From positions 1 through 64,000 of the forward strand of contig JAAWTG010000004.1 of the NCBI GenBank assembly GCA_022801925.1: DNA of 64,000 nt, read 5' to 3'. This DNA comes from Clostridia bacterium (GTDB lineage: Bacteria > Bacillota > Clostridia > RUG12999). The translations under genes and the position numbers were made by a program. Positions 60,891 through 64,000 of this stretch are shown piece after piece; position 1 is the stretch's first letter, and every line of letters starts with the position of its first letter. The notes below the pieces were generated by a model. That model was not told the DNA's origin and ran no database searches. It saw only the letters and a program-made list of their open reading frames with translations.

Positions 60891-62345
60891 TTACTGTCCG
60901 TCTGCCACGCAAATCGGATGCATTCCAATGAAGCTGTCCCACAGCATCACTTTAACCGTTCCGTTTGCGTCAAAGTTTTTCGGGGATATCGGTGGATTTT
61001 CTCCTGTTACAAGCGGTATTGACTCTGCGCTGACGCCTGTTAATTTATTGCCGTCATACGCTGTAAATAATACCGTATAGATACCATCCTGCGGAACCGT
61101 TATGGTAGCTTTTCCGTTTTCGTATTTTAGAATATAATCATCTTTTTCAGTGCCTGTTGCAGGGAGTATATCTGTTTCCACTGCCCCGCAATTGTTGCGG
61201 CAACTACGCGTTCTTTCTCCTGCTTCCGTTGCGGTTGCAGGTTTGGTTACTGTCCATGCGTCCCAATTATGTCCTTTTGGGGGGATTATTATATCTGCAA
61301 TTTCAGTTGTTGCACTTTCGTCTGAGAAATTTTTATGACAACATGCATAAGTCCAATGTGCTATATTTCCCGCTTCCGTACAAGTTGCCGCTTGCGCCCC
61401 ACGATAAACCGGTTTATGTTCAAAGGTATAGGGTTTTTGAAATGTGCCGTCGCCGCATATAAATTCAGAGGACGGATTGAGATAGAACGCCGGGCGTACA
61501 CCGACATTGCTCGCGTAAGCAGGATAGCTAACAACTTCGCCCGAGCAGAAAGCAATACGGACGAGATAGTCGTGCGTGGACATAGGGGTACGAAGCCAGT
61601 GGTAAAGTATATGTCCGAGCGGTTCATAATAATCTCCTAAATTACGATACACCGTTTTTAACTGCTGTACATCCAAAAGAAACATGGTATCTGTAACCAG
61701 TTCAGAATAAGCGTAGTGATAGTTCTGCGCAACTTCTGAAATAGAATCATTATAACGAAGTGTCTCAGAGCCTGCGGCGTCTGTAAAGTCTTTATCAATG
61801 TTCGTTAAAATTGATTTTTGGGTGGCAGTTTTCATGGCTGATTTTTCCGTATCGGTAAAATTGCTTAAAAAGCCTGCTTCGTCTGCATATGTCGGCTCGT
61901 TGCCGCAAGTGTAGACGACATTGCCCGCTGCTGCGGACGAATTCAGCCAGTCACGGATATTACTGTCCGCCCAATAATTTGAGCCGTTGGTTGATCTGGT
62001 GCTTTCTCTGCCATGAGAGCCGCTGGTGTTGCTGCCGATTGCATCAAAGGGTTTTTGGTCGATAGCATTATCAGCAAGCATAAGCGGCAGATAGCCGTCC
62101 CGATATTCGATTGTGGTATCCGATGAGTCCGTGATAGGATTGCCGTTATCGTCCGTACCTATGATTTTCTCGAATGCCACACAACGCCACAGAATAGGGC
62201 GTCCATTGTAGGTGCCCATTTGTACATAGCTGCCGCATTGAATGGTTGCGGCAGATGTTGCTGCTTTTGACGTGATAGGTGTTGCACCGAACAGAATCGT
62301 TATCATTGCAGCCGCTATAAACAGCGATGTGATTTTTTGTTTCAT
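60891..62345 (-). CDS. Secreted DUF6273-type protein
   Basis: A 484-residue protein with a signal peptide (about 1-28, ending TPITSKAA). A DUF6273-like domain follows (about 30-330): VQMGTYNGRPILWRCVAFE, SNYWADSNIRDWLNS, DTMFLLDVQQL and SNVGVRPAFYLNP are its hallmarks. The rest holds a Cys-containing repeat of the GHNWDAWTVTKPATATEAGERTRSCRNNCG type found in gut Clostridial surface proteins, and a final beta domain. No wall anchor is seen. Function unknown, probably extracellular binding. The start at 62345 follows GGGAGG; an upstream frame start has no such site. Confidence 0.85.
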   Translation of the reverse strand: MKQKITSLFIAAAMITILFGATPITSKAATSAATIQCGSYVQMGTYNGRPILWRCVAFEKIIGTDDNGNPITDSSDTTIEYRDGYLPLMLADNAIDQKPFDAIGSNTSGSHGRESTRSTNGSNYWADSNIRDWLNSSAAAGNVVYTCGNEPTYADEAGFLSNFTDTEKSAMKTATQKSILTNIDKDFTDAAGSETLRYNDSISEVAQNYHYAYSELVTDTMFLLDVQQLKTVYRNLGDYYEPLGHILYHWLRTPMSTHDYLVRIAFCSGEVVSYPAYASNVGVRPAFYLNPSSEFICGDGTFQKPYTFEHKPVYRGAQAATCTEAGNIAHWTYACCHKNFSDESATTEIADIIIPPKGHNWDAWTVTKPATATEAGERTRSCRNNCGAVETDILPATGTEKDDYILKYENGKATITVPQDGIYTVLFTAYDGNKLTGVSAESIPLVTGENPPISPKNFDANGTVKVMLWDSFIGMHPICVADGQ

Positions 62346-62455
62346 TTTGAAATCCTCCCATAATATAGAATTTTTACGCACATTTTCTGTCATAAACAAA
62401 ATGTGAGAGCGCCTAATTGTCCTTTTTCCATAGGCTAAACTATATTGTGCTGCAA

Positions 62456-62488
62456 ATGGATAGGAAACTATCCATTATCTATTATAAT
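62456..62488 (+). promoter_or_regulatory. Palindrome next to a TATAAT element
   Basis: ATGGATAGGAAACTATCCAT (62456-62475) has perfect 8-bp arms; a TATAAT lies at 62483-62488. It is in the divergent region between the genes at 62345 and 62701. The layout resembles the dyads at 2334-2352 and 4184-4228, but the arm sequence differs (ATGGATA versus ATGGACA). No clear gene starts just behind it. Confidence 0.45.
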
Positions 62489-62635
62489 ATAAATAGTAAA
62501 AAATTGCAAGTATTTGGGAGGTGTTCATTTGCTGTTTGGCTGTCCGGCAGACAATTTTTGTTTTTGAAACAAGAAAAAATGGCGCTTTGCGCTGATAAGA
62601 AAACTGTTTTGTGAGTAGGTTTCATAAAATAGCAC

Positions 62636-62664
62636 TTGCATGATGATGAAAAAAATGGTATGAT
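62636..62664 (+). promoter_or_regulatory. Promoter of the 404-aa secreted protein gene
   Basis: TTGCAT (62636-62641), 17-bp spacer, TATGAT (62659-62664) with an extended TGG in front. Confidence 0.75.
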
Positions 62665-62700
62665 AGAGCGGTAAAACATGCATAAGGCGGAGGACAACAA

Positions 62701-63915
62701 ATGAAGAAATTATTGACGATAGCGCTTATCATAGGATTGGTGGCAGTGGCTGTGTCGGCGATAGCGGAACAGGGTGAAATAGGTTCTGCCGCCGGCAGTG
62801 CACAGGCGGAATTGGAAATTGGATTTGAAACGCAGGAGGACGGCGCGCCGGAAGCGGCACAATTTTTAGCAGAACTGAGACAGTCAGCAGTTACGGCGGA
62901 ACTCACATTGCAGCAACTGAATGGCGGACGCATTCTGCGGGCGGAGGTGATACTTCATGCGAAGTTATTCGTGCGGGAGATAGAAACGATAGAATGCTGG
63001 TATGAAATCGAACGGATGGCAGAGGTGCCGCATATTACCGTCATTGAGAAAAATAAAAAGAAGGATACCTACTATGAACTGGATATTCATAAATTGCCGG
63101 GAGGCATGGAAGCGGCAAAGGCATTGAACCGTGCTTTGGAAGCGGTCTGGAATCAGAGTACGGCACAAAATGGAGAGGCGCAAAAGATACAGGTACCGCC
63201 TGAACGTACGGCGGAGTTGCTGGCAGCATGGGTAAATGTAAACCGACCGGGAGAAGGGCAACGAGCAGCGGCGGACTTTGGCGGAGCGCGCCTGTCCGTA
63301 GAATGGAACACCGATGGCAATATCTATAAAATCAATGGTACCTTGGAACTGTCAGCGCAGCAAACGGCAATACTGCTGGGGATGCAGAGCCGGACGGCAG
63401 GAGAAAGCCGTGTCCATATCAATGCAAATATGAAGTTATACGGCAGCGGCAGTGCGGCGGTGAACATGCCGCAAATACCGCAGGAACAATGGATAGACGC
63501 CAATTTGTTGATTGATAAAAAGCTGTTTGACAGCGACCGCGTTACGGTATTATACAATGGAACTGTTTTGCAATTTGACGCACAGCCACGTTTGGAAAAC
63601 GGTACGACTATGGTGCCAATCCGCGGTATTATGGAAGCGGCGGGCGTGCCACCTGAACAAATTGCATTTGACGGTACACGGGGGACAGTGACAATCCAAG
63701 ATGGAAAAAAAGCGATTCTGTTGACGCTAGGCAGCACTACTGCATTCGTAAATGGAAAAGAAGTGCAATTATTGTGCGCGGCATATGAGGCGGAGGGTCG
63801 CACATTTGTGCCGCTGCGGTTTGTATCGGAGGAACTCGGATTTCAGGTAGCGTGGACCGGATTAGACCAGCCCAATGGCATTTGTAATGGCGGTGTGGTG
63901 CGTTTGGAAAGGTGA
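62701..63915 (+). CDS. Secreted protein with C-terminal copper-amine-oxidase-N-like (stalk) domain
   Basis: A 404-residue protein with a signal peptide (about 1-22, LLTIALIIGLVAVAVSAIA). The central region has no family I recognise. The C-terminal 120 residues (about 280-402) form a Cu_amine_oxidN1-like domain: VTVLYNGTVLQFDAQPRLENG, TMVPIRGIMEAAGV, GTVTIQDGKKAILLTLGS and RTFVPLRFVSEELGFQVAW. This domain is common in Clostridial wall or spore-envelope proteins, usually with no catalytic role. AGGCGGAGG precedes the ATG. The next gene begins 4 nt after its stop. Confidence 0.87.
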   Translation: MKKLLTIALIIGLVAVAVSAIAEQGEIGSAAGSAQAELEIGFETQEDGAPEAAQFLAELRQSAVTAELTLQQLNGGRILRAEVILHAKLFVREIETIECWYEIERMAEVPHITVIEKNKKKDTYYELDIHKLPGGMEAAKALNRALEAVWNQSTAQNGEAQKIQVPPERTAELLAAWVNVNRPGEGQRAAADFGGARLSVEWNTDGNIYKINGTLELSAQQTAILLGMQSRTAGESRVHINANMKLYGSGSAAVNMPQIPQEQWIDANLLIDKKLFDSDRVTVLYNGTVLQFDAQPRLENGTTMVPIRGIMEAAGVPPEQIAFDGTRGTVTIQDGKKAILLTLGSTTAFVNGKEVQLLCAAYEAEGRTFVPLRFVSEELGFQVAWTGLDQPNGICNGGVVRLER

Positions 63916-63919
63916 GACA

Positions 63920-64000
63920 ATGAATTGTGAAGTATATGAAGCAGGAAAGCTGCGTGACTGTGTCTTGCAGGCTGTGCAGCAAGATATAGCAGTCAGCGGT
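63920..64000 (+). CDS. Partial gene at right edge, unidentified
   Basis: An ATG at 63920 with GGAAAGG upstream opens a frame of 27 codons to the window end (begins MNCEVYEAGKLRDCVLQA). Its spacing to the preceding stop suggests one transcript. Too short to identify. Confidence 0.6.
   Translation, partial: MNCEVYEAGKLRDCVLQAVQQDIAVSG

Noticed and set aside
62417-62614. 65-codon open frame upstream of the 404-aa protein gene
   Set aside because: It crosses the palindrome and -10 element, has no ribosome site at its ATG, and has no recognisable features.

Overview
The window looks like chromosome from an anaerobic, spore-forming member of the Clostridia (Bacillota), probably from a gut or other polysaccharide-rich habitat. 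Reasons: a SpoVAF/GerA-type spore protein, a CotJC-like manganese catalase, several S-layer-homology (SLH) surface proteins, a biotin-dependent Na+-pump decarboxylase cluster, a 2-hydroxyacyl-CoA dehydratase activase, sigma-A type promoters (TTGACA/TATAAT) and strong Shine-Dalgarno sites. I cannot name the genus from the sequence alone.

Layout. 1-4.5 kb is an accessory segment: three tandem genes (one cut by the left edge) for short proteins that align by eye with the C-terminal polymerase region of DNA polymerase PolC but have lost catalytic aspartates, plus a P-loop GTPase, an XRE regulator and a 59-aa protein. It seems to end at a 16-bp tRNA-Ser 3'-end remnant (4517-4532). 4.8-6.9 kb: nitrilase-type amidohydrolase and a DUF975 membrane protein. 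6.9-15.8 kb: sugar and uronic acid catabolism (AraC regulator, two isomerase/dehydrogenase pairs, FucU, UxaC, UxuA, UxuB). 15.8-16.2 kb: a run of perfect hairpins bounded by a 31-bp direct repeat. 16.4-18.7 kb: MreB/Mbl, FabZ, HAD phosphatase. 18.9-24.0 kb: methylmalonyl-CoA decarboxylase genes plus a biotin-less oxaloacetate/pyruvate carboxyltransferase. 24.2-40.3 kb: membrane-anchored AraC regulator, LplB/YtcP-type ABC importer with its lipoprotein, and three giant SLH proteins, the last a heparinase II/III-like lyase. 40.4-46.2 kb: two CmpB-family membrane proteins flanking a two-gene CoA-enzyme activase. 46.2-46.9 kb: Mn catalase. 47.0-53.6 kb (minus): aromatic amino acid operon aroF-aroB-aroA-aroC-pheA plus a nucleotidyltransferase, preceded by an unannotated 42-codon Phe/Tyr-rich leader peptide and an attenuator. 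53.7-64 kb: L-fucose isomerase, a heterodimeric ABC exporter, SpoVAF-like protein, a DUF6273-type secreted protein, a copper-amine-oxidase-N-type secreted protein, and the start of one more gene.

How it fits together. The surface lyase, SLH proteins and ABC importer would depolymerise and import a uronic-acid-containing glycan. The UxaC-UxuB-UxuA enzymes would take the uronate to 2-keto-3-deoxygluconate (kdgK/kdgA not present here). FucU and FucI suggest L-fucose or a similar sugar is also used. The decarboxylase cluster would couple succinate/propionate metabolism to a Na+ gradient.

The most unusual items are the dead-PolC/GTPase island, the Phe/Tyr leader-peptide attenuator in a Clostridium-type genome, and the hairpin cluster at 15.8-16.2 kb. 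All family assignments rest on reading motifs by eye; no database search was run.
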